A stretch of DNA of 64,000 nt from Bacillus sp. USDA818B3_A (GTDB taxonomy: Bacteria > Bacillota > Bacilli > Bacillales > Cytobacillaceae): the NCBI RefSeq assembly GCF_009928415.1, contig NZ_JAABNN010000008.1, positions 1-64,000 on the forward strand. Direction: 5' to 3'. The notes below the pieces were generated by a model that saw only the letters and a program-made list of their open reading frames with translations, had not been told where the DNA came from and searched no databases. Every line of letters begins with the position of its first letter. The first letter of the stretch is position 1. Position numbers and translations under genes: made by a program. Positions 1-9,163 of this stretch are shown piece by piece.

Positions 1-292
1 GTTGGACAATACGGTCTTCAATTGTTGGAATTCCAAGTGGACGTTTCTTCCCATTCTTCTTCGGAATGTATACTCTCCTAACCGGTTGGGCTTGATAGGT
101 TTTCAACCTTAATTTCCCTAGAAGTGCCATGATGTTTTCTTCTAGTTTAGCGTCATAACTTTCTATCGTTTCTCCGTCTATACCGCCTGCTCCTTTGTTT
201 GCTTTTACTTGTTCGAAGCTTTGGGTTAGTTTTCGGTCAAACAATATTTGTCCATAGACACTGTGTAGTTTAAATTTCCACTCTTGATTCAT
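1..292 (-). CDS. Group II intron reverse transcriptase/maturase (N-terminal fragment)
   Basis: The reading frame begins at ATG 292 (MNQEWKFKLHSVYGQILF) and continues past the left window edge, so only about 97 residues are visible. They contain the RT-0/RT-1 region of LtrA-type proteins: KANKGAGGIDG around residues 38-48, followed by VRRVYIPKKNGKKRPLGIPT around residues 72-92. In this family the protein copies the intron RNA during retrohoming and acts as a maturase that helps the RNA fold and splice. A weak purine-rich Shine-Dalgarno (AAAGGTG) lies about 13 nt upstream. The catalytic YADD motif is beyond the window, so activity cannot be judged. Confidence 0.9.
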   Translation of the reverse strand, partial: MNQEWKFKLHSVYGQILFDRKLTQSFEQVKANKGAGGIDGETIESYDAKLEENIMALLGKLRLKTYQAQPVRRVYIPKKNGKKRPLGIPTIEDRIVQ

Positions 293-936
293 TGCATATT
301 CCACACCTTTCCTTGATGTACATTCAAACGGTTTTACCGCAGTAACGTGATTGTTGGCATTACATCTTGTTCATGGCTTGGAGCCATAGGTCGTTCCCCT
401 TCCGTTTACACGATGTTATGGTCATCGAGCTACTCCCGTACTATGAGAACGTCTGACTTCTCCACCAGTTCTTCGTCACTTCGGATTTCCCTTATAGACT
501 AGAACCCTGCCTGTTCGGTAAGGTGGAGACCTCACGGGGTCATCACATTTCCCTTCTAGACATACCCTGCACCATCACGAAATAAGTCGCATTCTCTCGA
601 TCTGACTTCTAAAGAAAATGCCTCTGAGTGTGCTTCCTCATTTTTCGAAAAGTCGCCAACTTATCCCGCCGCCGTGCTTCACACTTATTGCATTAGGGTC
701 TATCTATTCGCCTACGGGTCTCTCGACTTTCCGCATCTCCTTCAGACAATACCTCACGGTATTGCCCTAGATTAAGCTTCCCGAGCTAGGTCAGTCTCCT
801 CGGGGATGGATTTTCACCATCTGGGATTCAAATTTCAATATCCTCGTCCAGTCGTTTCATCGAGATGACGTCTCTGTTAGATAATGAAAAGAAGAGTGTT
901 GACTAGGTCAACACTCTATGCGACTGCCCGTCGCAC
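1..936 (-). mobile_element. Group II intron, 5' portion (cut by window edge)
   Basis: Read on the minus strand, an RNA starting GTGCGACGGGCAGTCGC at 936 runs about 640 nt of non-coding, strongly structured sequence into a reverse transcriptase/maturase gene that leaves the window at position 1. The GUGCG 5' end, a ribozyme leader and an intron-encoded RT are the hallmarks of bacterial group II introns. The 5' boundary falls immediately after the U-run of the thrS terminator, in the same orientation as thrS. Known class C introns prefer exactly this kind of site. The 3' end (domains V and VI) lies outside the window, so completeness and class cannot be decided here. Confidence 0.85.
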
Positions 937-964
937 AAAAAAGAGAGGATTCCCTCTCTCTTTT
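937..964 (-). terminator. thrS rho-independent terminator
   Basis: On the minus strand a GAGAGG/CCTCTC hairpin is followed by six T residues. It sits directly behind the thrS stop codon, and the group II intron begins at the last T. Confidence 0.8.
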
Positions 965-970
965 AATGAA

Positions 971-2905
971 TTATCCGCGTTTTACTTCAGCTCGAATCGC
1001 ATCAAGGAATGAAGCAAAGGCAATCGTTTCTGATTTTTGTTCTCCGTATTTACGAACGTTGACGGCATTTTCTTCGACTTCATTGTCACCCACAACGAGC
1101 ATATAAGGGATTTTCAGCATTTGAGCTTCCCGAATCTTGTAGCCGATCTTTTCGTCACGTGCATCCAATTCTACACGCAAGCCTTCGTTCTGCAGCTGCT
1201 CCTGTACCTGTTTCGCATAGTCATAGTGAGCATTAGGAGATACCGGAATGACCTGTACCTGAACTGGAGCAAGCCATGTAGGGAATGCTCCTTTATATTC
1301 TTCGATCAAGTAAGCAACAAAGCGTTCCATTGTTGACACAACGCCGCGGTGAATAACAACAGGACGATGCTGTTTGCCATCTTCACCAACATAATTTAAA
1401 TCAAACCGCTCAGGGAGTAAGAAGTCTAGTTGTACAGTAGATAAAGTTTCGTCCTTGCCTAAAGCAGTTCTTACTTGAACATCAAGCTTAGGACCATAGA
1501 AGGCCGCTTCACCTTCCGCCTCGAAATAATCAAGACCAAGGTCATCCATCGCTTCCTTCAACATGCTTTGTGCTTTTTCCCACATCGCATCATCATCAAA
1601 ATATTTTTCTGTATCTTGAGGATCACGGTAAGAAAGACGGAATGAATAATCCTTAATATTGAAATCTTTGTATACATCAAGAATCAAGTTCACAACACGT
1701 TTGAATTCGTCCTTAATTTGGTCTGGACGAACAAAAATATGAGCATCATTCAATGTCATCCCACGAACACGCTGCAAACCAGCTAATGCCCCTGACATTT
1801 CGTAGCGGTGCATTGTTCCAAGCTCAGCAATTCGAATTGGAAGCTCGCGGTAACTGTGCATGCTGTTTTTATAAACCATCATATGATGCGGACAGTTCAT
1901 TGGGCGGAGCACCAATTGCTCATTATCCATATCCATGATAGGGAACATGTCTTCTTGATAATGATCCCAGTGTCCTGAAGTTTTATATAAATCTACACTT
2001 CCCATAATTGGAGTATACACATGGTCATAACCAAGTCGCTGTTCTTTATCAACGATGTAACGTTCAATGACACGGCGGATCGTTGCACCTTTTGGAAGCC
2101 ATAATGGTAATCCTTGACCAACTAATTGATTACTTGTGAAAAGACTTAACTCTTTCCCAATTTTACGGTGATCACGCTCTTTTGCTTCTTCTAACAAACG
2201 CAGATGCTCTTTTAGGTCTTCTTTCTTGAAAAAGGCAGTACCATAAACGCGCTGCAGCATTTTGTTATCGCTGTTGCCGCGCCAGTAAGCACCGGCGATG
2301 CTCAACAGTTTAAATTCTTTAATTTTTCCAGTAGACGGGACATGAACCCCACGGCAAAGGTCGAAAAAATCACCTTGTTCATAGATCGTTACTGTTTCTT
2401 CATCCGGTATTGCTTCAATTAATTCAAGCTTGTAAGGATCGCCTGCTTCTTTAAAAAGCTGTACCGCTTCCGAACGGCTTACTTCCTTCCGAACGATTTC
2501 AATGTTTTCATTAACGATTTTTGCCATTTCTTTTTCAATCTTTGGCAGGTCTTCAGGTGTTAATGATACATCAAGGTCCATATCGTAGTAGAAGCCGCCT
2601 TCAATGACAGGGCCAACTCCTAGATTCACACCCGGGTACAATCTTCTAACGGCCTGAGCCATTAAATGGGCTGTGCTATGGCGTAGAACCTCTAACGCAT
2701 CATTAGATTCTGGTGTAACAATTTCTATTGAACCGTCTTCTAGAATAGGACGGCGAAGATCATACATTTGTCCGTTCCATTTTCCCGCAATTGCCTTTTT
2801 CTTTAGGCCTGGGCTAATGGAAGCAGCAATATCTTCTGTTGTTGTTCCTCTTGGGAACTCCTTTACTGCCCCATCAGGAAACGAAATCTTAACAACATCT
2901 GACAT
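971..2905 (-). CDS. thrS: Threonine--tRNA ligase
   Basis: Charges tRNA-Thr with threonine in the cytoplasm (class II synthetase). The 644-residue protein has the usual order: an N-terminal TGS domain ([17 protein letters not shown]), the second editing-like domain, the catalytic core with [12 protein letters not shown] supplying the zinc-binding Cys and the class II motif 2 region [19 protein letters not shown], and a C-terminal anticodon-binding domain. I chose ATG 2905 because it follows AGGAGG at the proper distance; the open frame extends upstream only into repeat DNA. Expression is probably controlled by the T-box leader upstream. A palindromic repeat has landed between that T-box and the ribosome binding site. 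Confidence 0.97.
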   Translation of the reverse strand: MSDVVKISFPDGAVKEFPRGTTTEDIAASISPGLKKKAIAGKWNGQMYDLRRPILEDGSIEIVTPESNDALEVLRHSTAHLMAQAVRRLYPGVNLGVGPVIEGGFYYDMDLDVSLTPEDLPKIEKEMAKIVNENIEIVRKEVSRSEAVQLFKEAGDPYKLELIEAIPDEETVTIYEQGDFFDLCRGVHVPSTGKIKEFKLLSIAGAYWRGNSDNKMLQRVYGTAFFKKEDLKEHLRLLEEAKERDHRKIGKELSLFTSNQLVGQGLPLWLPKGATIRRVIERYIVDKEQRLGYDHVYTPIMGSVDLYKTSGHWDHYQEDMFPIMDMDNEQLVLRPMNCPHHMMVYKNSMHSYRELPIRIAELGTMHRYEMSGALAGLQRVRGMTLNDAHIFVRPDQIKDEFKRVVNLILDVYKDFNIKDYSFRLSYRDPQDTEKYFDDDAMWEKAQSMLKEAMDDLGLDYFEAEGEAAFYGPKLDVQVRTALGKDETLSTVQLDFLLPERFDLNYVGEDGKQHRPVVIHRGVVSTMERFVAYLIEEYKGAFPTWLAPVQVQVIPVSPNAHYDYAKQVQEQLQNEGLRVELDARDEKIGYKIREAQMLKIPYMLVVGDNEVEENAVNVRKYGEQKSETIAFASFLDAIRAEVKRG

Positions 2906-2926
2906 ATTAACTCCTCCTAATTGAAA

Positions 2927-3043
2927 TGCGGAAGCGCCTTGCCCAGGGGCGACCGGCATAAGACAAGCCGGCCGGAAGGTTGTTCTTTAACCTTCCTGAC
3001 GGATTGGCTTATGACCCGAGCCCCTAGGCGCTGGAGCTGGACA
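2927..3043 (-). repeat. Long palindromic intergenic repeat, copy 1
   Basis: About 117 bp starting GCGGAAGCGCCTTGCCCAGG and ending GAGCCCCTAGGCGCTGGAGC. The ends are imperfect inverted copies (GCGCCT...AGGGGC against GCCCCTAGGCGC), with an inner GCCGGCCGGAAGGTT/AACCTTCC hairpin. The same start and end occur at 10499-10736, and shortened copies at 44229-44294 and 48283-48323. It lies in the transcribed leader between the T-box terminator and the thrS ribosome binding site. No coding capacity is evident. Confidence 0.85.
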
Positions 3044-3067
3044 TTTCTTACTATAAAAATAAAATAA

Positions 3068-3300
3068 AAAAACCCGTCCCTATAGGAATAGGGACGAGTT
3101 TAATACACGTGGTTCCACCCAATTTTTCACTGCCAATGTTGTCATTGGTCGTGACTTTGGTCAGGTAACGGCTGTTGACCGTCAACAATTACTTTCCCCA
3201 TGAAAAATGAAGAGTTCACTGCCGAAGTTTAAAGGTGGTAAGTATTTAATCCGTGTTAGAAGACTTTCAGCCGGCGGTCTTCCTCTCTAGAAACCGTAAA
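3068..3300 (-). promoter_or_regulatory. T-box leader of thrS
   Basis: The minus strand carries the T-box core GGGTGGAACCACG (3106-3120) followed by the terminator hairpin CGTCCCTATT...AATAGGGACG with a T-run (3071-3100). The 5' part begins near 3300 with the Stem I-like AGAGAGGAAGACC...GTCTTC. T-box RNAs bind uncharged tRNA, which stabilises an antiterminator and allows read-through. The downstream gene being thrS makes tRNA-Thr the expected ligand; I did not resolve the specifier codon with certainty. Confidence 0.92.
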
Positions 3301-3418
3301 GAAATACTGTTGTCCTTATCATTACTTTTGCTGCATATTTACTATGTACGTTATTATAATGATTAACTTTAAAAAAAGCAAGGTACATAAAACTAACTAT
3401 TGACATTTTTTTTATTTT

Positions 3419-4300
3419 TTATGCATGGTTTTCTGATGAATCCTGGTCGATTGTCCATTTTTCCAAACCTCTTAGGGCTGTATAGCTTTTAATTGTCACT
3501 CGCTCTTCAAATATATTTTTTATCGTTCTGACCAGCGGCTCATCAGGATTATTCGTATAAAGAAAAATGGATACAGGCGCGATTGATAATAGTGGTGCAA
3601 TCGAAACTGAATCAACATAAACCGGATGATTGACTAATAATTTCCGGTCAATCATTCTAGTTAATTCAGCGCGTTTAATTTCGATCAAATGTTCATTATA
3701 AAAAGTAATTTCTTCATCTAATAGTACATGCAAGGTTTGCATTTTGGGTTCTCGATTCACCAAAAAGTCCCGCAGCATTTGAATAAACATTTGATATTCC
3801 TGCTCCATTTTGTATTCATCGATAGCCAGTTCCACGTATCCCTCTAAAATCTGGCGATATGGCCGTAAGCGGAATTTCAGCAGCGAATCGAACGAAAAAG
3901 ACACATGATCCTGCAAGATTGAATCCACTGCCTCTTCAATAAAAGAGGTCGCTTTATTTGCCTCTTTTAAGAATACCTCGAGGTCTTCTCTTTGACCGTC
4001 AAGGATCGAATAAATGATCTCAATAATTTGCTCTTGTTCTTCCTCCTCCTGATAATAATATTGATTCTTGATTATATCCCTGAACCATTCATCCCGTTTA
4101 ATGGTTGTAATAAAATGATAAAAGGCAAGTTTCACTTGATTAAACTGTTCACTAGAAAAACTTCCATCTAAAAGTTTTACTATATGTCGATCTTCAATTA
4201 GAAGAATAGTTTTTTCATCGATAGGAATTGATACATATTTTAGCAAGTGGTTAAAAAACCGCTTTGCATCCATCCTGCTTTGGAAGATGATTTCCGCCAA
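3419..4300 (-). CDS. ytxC: Sporulation-region protein YtxC
   Basis: A 293-residue soluble, acidic and helix-rich protein with no signal peptide or membrane segment. It matches the YtxC family by sequence character (MAEIIFQSRMDAKRFFNHL start, a QEEEEQEQ stretch near residue 85, and an LRPYRQILEGYVELAIDEYK core) and by its conserved place between thrS and dnaI. YtxC is listed as a putative sporulation protein; its biochemical role is unknown to me. The start appears to be TTG at 4300, because AAAGGGGGG lies just upstream. An ATG at residue 10 is the alternative but has no comparable ribosome binding site. Confidence 0.85.
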   Translation of the reverse strand: MAEIIFQSRMDAKRFFNHLLKYVSIPIDEKTILLIEDRHIVKLLDGSFSSEQFNQVKLAFYHFITTIKRDEWFRDIIKNQYYYQEEEEQEQIIEIIYSILDGQREDLEVFLKEANKATSFIEEAVDSILQDHVSFSFDSLLKFRLRPYRQILEGYVELAIDEYKMEQEYQMFIQMLRDFLVNREPKMQTLHVLLDEEITFYNEHLIEIKRAELTRMIDRKLLVNHPVYVDSVSIAPLLSIAPVSIFLYTNNPDEPLVRTIKNIFEERVTIKSYTALRGLEKWTIDQDSSENHA

Positions 4301-4399
4301 CCAAATCCCCCCTTTTTAGCAAATCTATGTTAAATATATATATGGGGGACTTGGCCAAAATAGAAGTACGCTGACCCTTGGAATTATTATTTAAATAAA

Positions 4400-4437
4400 A
4401 AAAAGGACTGCCAATGATGAAAAGGCAATCCATTTAA
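4400..4437 (-). terminator. Terminator downstream of dnaI
   Basis: On the minus strand GGATTGCC...GGCAGTCC forms a hairpin followed by a run of nine T, immediately past the dnaI stop codon. It probably ends the dnaB-dnaI transcript. Confidence 0.75.
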
Positions 4438-4444
4438 ACATTAT

Positions 4445-5371
4445 TTATCTTCTGTTTGGTCCATCTACCAAAACTGGCTCACTTAAGGAACGGATTCTTT
4501 CCATAATTCGGCGCGCCTTCATTTTCTCCTCTTCCCCGCGCTGGCTATATGTTAAATGATGCTCTAACCCTTTGAAATCAAAGTTCGATGTAAAAAAGGT
4601 AGGAAGATTTTCTAGCATTCTAAATTGCAGGATGGGTCCAAGTACCTCATCTCTTGTCCAGCTCGATACCGCTTCCGCTCCAATATCATCCAGCATTAAG
4701 ATGGGTTCATTTTTTAATGCCTCGATTTTTTCATTAAGTGTTGAGTCAGAGATCGAGCTTTTCATTTCTCTTAACAATTCAGGAACATAGACAATCATGG
4801 ATGAAATTTGTTTTTTTGCAAGCTTGTTTGCGATTGCTCCGAGCAAATAGGATTTCCCTACCCCGAATTCGCCATAAAAATAGATTCCCTTTGTCCGGTT
4901 TCCCTGTTCATAATTTAAAATGAACGAAAGTGATTTTTGAATGGCATCAATTCGGGAATTATCATGTTCTAAGTCCTCAAACATTGCGTTCAGGATATCT
5001 TTAGGAACATATAAACTCTTAATTAACCGTTCATTCTTCCGTTTTTCGTCATCCATGATTTTTCTTGGACAGCGTTCATAACGGATATCGATCGCATTTC
5101 GATCAAGAACCAATTCAGGCTGATAACCTTTCATCATATTGATACAGCCGTTAAGACTCTCACACTTATGGCATTCTTTGCTTTGATTGATATATTCATA
5201 AAGCTTGCTCAAGCCTTTGTCGATCATTTCCTTTGTCAGCTGATCCTCATTTTCTTTTACAAACTCTATCACACCAGGATGGGATAGTGTCTCTTGACGC
5301 ATTTTTGCATAGCGCTTTTGAAAATTTTCACTGGAGGCTATTCGGTTTAGTGTTCGGTTTATCTTTTCCAT
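4445..5371 (-). CDS. dnaI: Primosomal protein DnaI (helicase loader)
   Basis: AAA+ ATPase that loads the replicative helicase DnaC (the DnaB homologue of E. coli) at origins and restart sites. The N-terminal helicase-interaction domain carries a zinc-binding cysteine set (Cys67, Cys70, Cys76, Cys101). The ATPase domain has Walker A GEFGVGKS (167-174), Walker B LMLDDIGAE (225-233) and a sensor FFTSN (259-263). Length 308 residues is usual for the family. The start ATG has the ribosome binding site GAGGTG. It lies 10 bp behind dnaB, which supplies its partner in helicase loading, so the two are surely co-transcribed. Confidence 0.97.
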   Translation of the reverse strand: MEKINRTLNRIASSENFQKRYAKMRQETLSHPGVIEFVKENEDQLTKEMIDKGLSKLYEYINQSKECHKCESLNGCINMMKGYQPELVLDRNAIDIRYERCPRKIMDDEKRKNERLIKSLYVPKDILNAMFEDLEHDNSRIDAIQKSLSFILNYEQGNRTKGIYFYGEFGVGKSYLLGAIANKLAKKQISSMIVYVPELLREMKSSISDSTLNEKIEALKNEPILMLDDIGAEAVSSWTRDEVLGPILQFRMLENLPTFFTSNFDFKGLEHHLTYSQRGEEEKMKARRIMERIRSLSEPVLVDGPNRR

Positions 5372-5381
5372 ATGTCACCTC

Positions 5382-6785
5382 TTAATCATCGATTGCCTTT
5401 AACATTGCTTCAATTTCACGTTTTTTTGCCTCTATATCTGGGTTGTTTTCCTTTGAACTTTCTTCCGTCTCTTTTTTCGGTTCTTTATCAAACCAATCAG
5501 GTAAAAGCTCTGTCCTAATTGGCCGTTTATTTGAAGTCTTTCTCGTCTTTTTCTCTTCATTCCAGGAAAGATACTTGCTATGCTCACTCCTAGCCAAGTC
5601 CATTGCTTCTTTTACTGTTTTAATTTCCTTCCGTGCCCAATGGCTGGCAATTTGTTCCACATAATTCTTGGTAAACTTCGAATCCGCTTTTAATAAGACA
5701 TATTGAATAAGTACATTGACAACACCGGGTAAAAGTTTTTTCTTGAACAACACATCTTCTATGATTTTTAATTCTGTATCTGAGGGTTCAATTCCATGTG
5801 AAGCATCTTTGAATACCTTAACTGGTGAGGTCGTTTCTAAGGAACGAACTAATAATTCTTCTTTTGTCTTTGGCTCATCTACTTGAATACGATATTTTGG
5901 CGGCTGAGTCCGATCAACTAAGCTCGGATATTGCTCATTATTTTCAAATTGATACCAATTTCTCGCTGCTTTTCTTAAATCCTCCACATCTATTTCATTA
6001 GCTGGAGTTATGGCATCGAGAATTAAATTTTTCATTTCAATCGGGTTTATATTATATAGGAATGAAAGATTACTAATTACATCTTTCACCTTTTTCGTCA
6101 ATGCCTTCTTAGGAACAAGGGATTCATTTAATCCGGCCATTAGCAGCCCAAAATCAAATGTATCCACACCAATTTGAATCCCCTTCTGCTCATGGCGTCC
6201 AATAAATTGTTCATCGTCTTCAGCCCTTAATTCTCCAGAAACATTTTGTAAAGATTGCATGCTTCCAAAGGTGGCGGAAGCAAACACATCCTGAAACGCC
6301 TTTGTGACATCTTGAAATTCACTTTCCTTTGGTTTTTGCTGGTCGCTGAAAAACCGTTTCAAACGGGCAAAATGATTTTGGCCAATTTTTCGGAACAGGT
6401 ATATATTCAACATTCCATCGGAAAAGAACTGCTCAGGATTTAATGGAGGGTGCAATTCATATATAAATGAGCGTTCATCATTGGCTGTTTTCACATATGT
6501 TTTGACTAATCCGATCCCCTCTAACTTTAACCGCGCTTCGTATATGTCCTTTAAATTCATTCCCATTAGATTCATCAAGAGATGGTGTGTGGACGACTCC
6601 GACCAAAGCCGATTCTCCTCCAGCTCTGCCCACAGAGTCATATACAAACTCAAGCAAGTTGACCCAATCAAAGGCTGATATAATAACGTCAGCACTTTCC
6701 GGTCATACTCATGAAGCAGTCCATCTGCTCCTACAATATAACGGTCGATCGGAAGAATTTCCTGCCAATGCTGCGCCATATTCAT
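5382..6785 (-). CDS. dnaB: Replication initiation and membrane attachment protein DnaB
   Basis: Bacillus-type DnaB, the helicase co-loader that works with DnaD and DnaI to open and load at oriC and to attach the origin to the membrane; it is not the E. coli DnaB helicase. The 467 residues show the family's repeated DnaB/DnaD-like domains: an N-terminal dimerisation part (VGADGLLHEYDRKVLTLLYQPL) and a C-terminal DDBH2 domain with KNYVEQIASHWARKEIKTVKEAMDLAR (the YxxxIxxxW signature). The C-terminus is charged and low in complexity. A second in-frame ATG at residue 3 could be the true start. nrdR lies upstream and dnaI downstream. Confidence 0.95.
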   Translation of the reverse strand: MNMAQHWQEILPIDRYIVGADGLLHEYDRKVLTLLYQPLIGSTCLSLYMTLWAELEENRLWSESSTHHLLMNLMGMNLKDIYEARLKLEGIGLVKTYVKTANDERSFIYELHPPLNPEQFFSDGMLNIYLFRKIGQNHFARLKRFFSDQQKPKESEFQDVTKAFQDVFASATFGSMQSLQNVSGELRAEDDEQFIGRHEQKGIQIGVDTFDFGLLMAGLNESLVPKKALTKKVKDVISNLSFLYNINPIEMKNLILDAITPANEIDVEDLRKAARNWYQFENNEQYPSLVDRTQPPKYRIQVDEPKTKEELLVRSLETTSPVKVFKDASHGIEPSDTELKIIEDVLFKKKLLPGVVNVLIQYVLLKADSKFTKNYVEQIASHWARKEIKTVKEAMDLARSEHSKYLSWNEEKKTRKTSNKRPIRTELLPDWFDKEPKKETEESSKENNPDIEAKKREIEAMLKAIDD

Positions 6786-6809
6786 CCAACCTTTCCCTTT
6801 ATAAATTAA

Positions 6810-6838
6810 GAAAAAGAGCTAAAACCTCAGCTCCTTTT
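6810..6838 (-). terminator. Hairpin between nrdR and dnaB
   Basis: Minus-strand GAGCT...AGCTC hairpin followed by TTTTT, overlapping the nrdR stop and ending about 25 bp before dnaB. The stem is short, so it may be a partial terminator setting the nrdR to dnaB ratio. Confidence 0.5.
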
Positions 6839-7298
6839 ACGATTTTTCCTTTTTTATTAATTCTTTTAGCTCTTCTATAAAAACATTAATATCCTTAAAC
6901 TGGCGATAAACAGAGGCGAATCTTACGTAGGCTACTTCATCCACATGTGCAAGCCTGTCCATGACCATTTCGCCAATTGACTCACTTTTAATTTCTGATA
7001 TTCCCTGGCTGCGAAGTTCTTTTTCTACACCATGCGTGATATCTTCTAGTTCCTTCAAGGCAACAGGACGCTTTTCACATGCCTTAATCAGCCCTCTCAG
7101 GATTTTATCACGGCTGAATTCTTCCCTAGTTCCTTCTTTTTTCACTACAATTAAAGGAATCTCTTCAATTTTCTCAAAAGTAGTAAAACGATATCCGCAT
7201 TCTTCGCATTCTCTTCTTCTCCGGGTTGCACGTCCTTCATCAACAGGCCGGGAATCAAGCACACGTGTACCATAATTTTGACATGAAGGGCACTTCAT
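6837..7298 (-). CDS. nrdR: Transcriptional repressor NrdR
   Basis: Represses ribonucleotide reductase genes by binding NrdR boxes according to ATP/dATP state. The 153 residues comprise an N-terminal zinc ribbon (Cys3, Cys6, Cys31, Cys34, in MKCPSC and [12 protein letters not shown]) and an ATP-cone ([24 protein letters not shown] and onward). Length and both domains are canonical. The start has GGAGTTG upstream. In B. subtilis speD lies between nrdR and gapB; here that place is taken by an unrelated small gene. Confidence 0.96.
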   Translation of the reverse strand: MKCPSCQNYGTRVLDSRPVDEGRATRRRRECEECGYRFTTFEKIEEIPLIVVKKEGTREEFSRDKILRGLIKACEKRPVALKELEDITHGVEKELRSQGISEIKSESIGEMVMDRLAHVDEVAYVRFASVYRQFKDINVFIEELKELIKKEKS

Positions 7299-7461
7299 TG
7301 TTAATCAACTCCAAATCTGACTAAAAGAACTTGCTTACTGGTGTTCCCCAAGGGGCGAAGACAAAGCGTTATACGTTTTAATCTTTACTAATTTCCTATA
7401 AGCCCGAACGATATCCTTACCATTATCTTATATAAAAGCAGACCTTTACACAAGTATAGGA

Positions 7462-7851
7462 TTACGAGTTTTTCCTTACTTCGACCAAGTTATGTAATTT
7501 ACCAATCTTGTCATAATATGATAAAATTCTCTTCTTTAACTGAGGATACATCCCTAATAAGGAAAATCTTTCCGATGAAATATTAAAATCAACTGCCGTT
7601 TCCAAAGGTTTGACTGACACAATGGTTACAACAAGAAAACAAGGGATCGGTTTATTTATTTCAACTGCAATTTCTCCATGCTCCTTCGAGACCGTTGTAA
7701 CGTGGCAGTCGGCATCATCATGAAATAATTTTTCTACCGTCTGATATACTTGATTAAATGTTCCCTTATAATAATGAGTTTTTAACGAATCATCTGAGTT
7801 TCGATCCGATGTTTCAATTTGTTTTTTAAACCGTGTAAAAATATTCGCCAT
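7462..7851 (-). CDS. Conserved hypothetical small cytosolic protein
   Basis: About 129 residues from MANIFTRFKKQIETSD, with no signal peptide or membrane segment and no motif I can assign. The middle contains alternating beta-type segments (VEINKPIPCFLVVTIVSVKPLETAVDFNISSERF). Three in-frame starts exist: TTG 7869, ATG 7860 and ATG 7851. GGAGG lies only 2 nt before ATG 7860 and 11 nt before ATG 7851, so I prefer the latter with reservation. It stands between gapB and nrdR, where B. subtilis carries speD. Function unknown. Confidence 0.7.
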   Translation of the reverse strand: MANIFTRFKKQIETSDRNSDDSLKTHYYKGTFNQVYQTVEKLFHDDADCHVTTVSKEHGEIAVEINKPIPCFLVVTIVSVKPLETAVDFNISSERFSLLGMYPQLKKRILSYYDKIGKLHNLVEVRKNS

Positions 7852-7911
7852 ATCAGCCATACCCTCCAAGTTTCGCCTTTTTATTTATTTTACAACATTC
7901 TGATCAAAATA

Positions 7912-7946
7912 TAAAAGAGATGTACGCAAAAGGTACACCTCTTTCA
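7912..7946 (-). terminator. gapB terminator
   Basis: Minus-strand AAAGAGGTGTACC...GTACATCTCTTT is a strong hairpin followed by TTTATATTTT, just past the gapB stop. Confidence 0.8.
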
Positions 7947-7955
7947 AAAATAAAT

Positions 7956-8987
7956 TTAGCTGACTTTCATTTTGGAGATTTTTGCCATTTCCTCTGCCAC
8001 AAAAAGTGCAAGATCAACAACACGTGAAGAATAGCCCCATTCATTATCATACCAAGCTAGTACTTTCACTTTCCTAGTTCCCATAACCATTGTCGACAGA
8101 CCATCTATAATGGAAGAATGCGAGTTTGTATTAAAATCAACAGATACCAAAGGCTCCATTGTTACATCCAGAATTCCTTTTAATGTATGATTCGCTGCTT
8201 CTAAAAAGGCCTTGTTTACATCATCAATGGTGACATCACATTTTAAATCGACCACTAAATCTACTAGTGAAACATTGGGCGTAGGCACACGCAAAGCCAT
8301 GCCATGCAGTTTCCCTTTTAATTGCGGCAGCACCAGCGAGATGGCCTTAGCTGCACCCGTTGTGGTTGGAATGATAGATTGTCCACATGAACGGGCTCTC
8401 CGTAAATCTTTATGTGGATTATCAATATTTTTTTGATCATTTGTGTAAGCGTGGATGGTTGTCATCAACCCGCACTCTATACCAAATTTTTCATCCAAGA
8501 CTTTCGCTACGGGTGCAAGACAGTTAGTTGTACAGGAAGCATTGGAGATAATATCATGGTGCTTTAGATCAAGCATATCTTCATTCACTCCCATCACTAT
8601 GGTAATGTCTTCATTTTTCCCTGGTGCTGTTAAAATCACCTTTTTTGCGCCAGCTTCTAGATGAAGCGCGGCTTGTTCACGTGAATTAAATTTCCCCGTA
8701 GCCTCAATGACAATATCTATCCCAAGTTCTCTCCAAGGTAATTCTTCAGGCTTACGATTATTTAATAATTTCACCCTTTTCCCATTGACAATTAATGCGT
8801 TATCTAAAGGGATGACATCTCCCTGAAACGGTCCATGATTAGAATCATATTTAATTAAGTGTGCTAAGGTTTCTGCAGGATAGCTCGCATTAATCGCTGC
8901 AACATCAAGTTTATTCTCAAGGATCGCTTTTCTAAAAACCATCCTTCCTATTCTTCCAAATCCATTTATCGCAATTCTCGCGCCCAT
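7956..8987 (-). CDS. gapB: Glyceraldehyde-3-phosphate dehydrogenase, gluconeogenic type
   Basis: Interconverts glyceraldehyde-3-phosphate and 1,3-bisphosphoglycerate. NAD(P) fold NGFGRIGR at residues 8-15, catalytic Cys152 in [12 protein letters not shown], and His179 in [10 protein letters not shown]. The segment after the second beta strand reads [10 protein letters not shown] (31-40) in place of the aspartate-containing sequence of glycolytic GapA, which fits a GapB enzyme preferring NADP and working in gluconeogenesis. Gene order (next to coaE and nrdR) also matches gapB. Two CcpN-like sites in the promoter region support glycolytic repression. AAAGGGG precedes the start. Length 343 is normal. 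Confidence 0.93.
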   Translation of the reverse strand: MGARIAINGFGRIGRMVFRKAILENKLDVAAINASYPAETLAHLIKYDSNHGPFQGDVIPLDNALIVNGKRVKLLNNRKPEELPWRELGIDIVIEATGKFNSREQAALHLEAGAKKVILTAPGKNEDITIVMGVNEDMLDLKHHDIISNASCTTNCLAPVAKVLDEKFGIECGLMTTIHAYTNDQKNIDNPHKDLRRARSCGQSIIPTTTGAAKAISLVLPQLKGKLHGMALRVPTPNVSLVDLVVDLKCDVTIDDVNKAFLEAANHTLKGILDVTMEPLVSVDFNTNSHSSIIDGLSTMVMGTRKVKVLAWYDNEWGYSSRVVDLALFVAEEMAKISKMKVS

Positions 8988-9007
8988 TTTACGGCCCCTT
9001 TCGTATT

Positions 9008-9050
9008 AATGTTATACTTTTAAACGTATTGTTGTAATTAGTATAACACA
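9008..9050 (-). promoter_or_regulatory. gapB promoter with two CcpN-like operators
   Basis: TGTGTTATACT (minus strand, 9040-9050) fits the CcpN consensus TRTGHYATAYW, as I recall it, at all 11 positions, and its TATACT can serve as the -10 element. AATGTTATACT on the plus strand (9008-9018) fits at 10 of 11 positions. In B. subtilis CcpN represses gapB and pckA during glycolysis and binds two sites at gapB. That this strain encodes CcpN is inferred, because the gene is not in the window. Confidence 0.65.
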
Positions 9051-9130
9051 TTTAGGTTTAATTGTGATGATTTAATGGCGGAATTTTTGCGGAATTTTAA
9101 AAATTAAGGTGACATATTATTATTTCAGCT

Positions 9131-9158
9131 AAAAAAAAGAAGGCTTTCGCCTTCTTTA
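9131..9158 (-). terminator. coaE terminator
   Basis: AAAGAAGGCGAAAGCCTTCTTT hairpin with a tight GAAA loop followed by eight T on the minus strand, right behind coaE. Confidence 0.85.
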
Positions 9159-9163
9159 ATCCA

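Noticed and set aside
2905..2959. 18-codon N-terminal extension of thrS
   Set aside because: It lies in the palindromic repeat, has no ribosome binding site, and ATG 2905 has an ideal one. The similar extension on ytaF at 10425-10530 is also repeat DNA.
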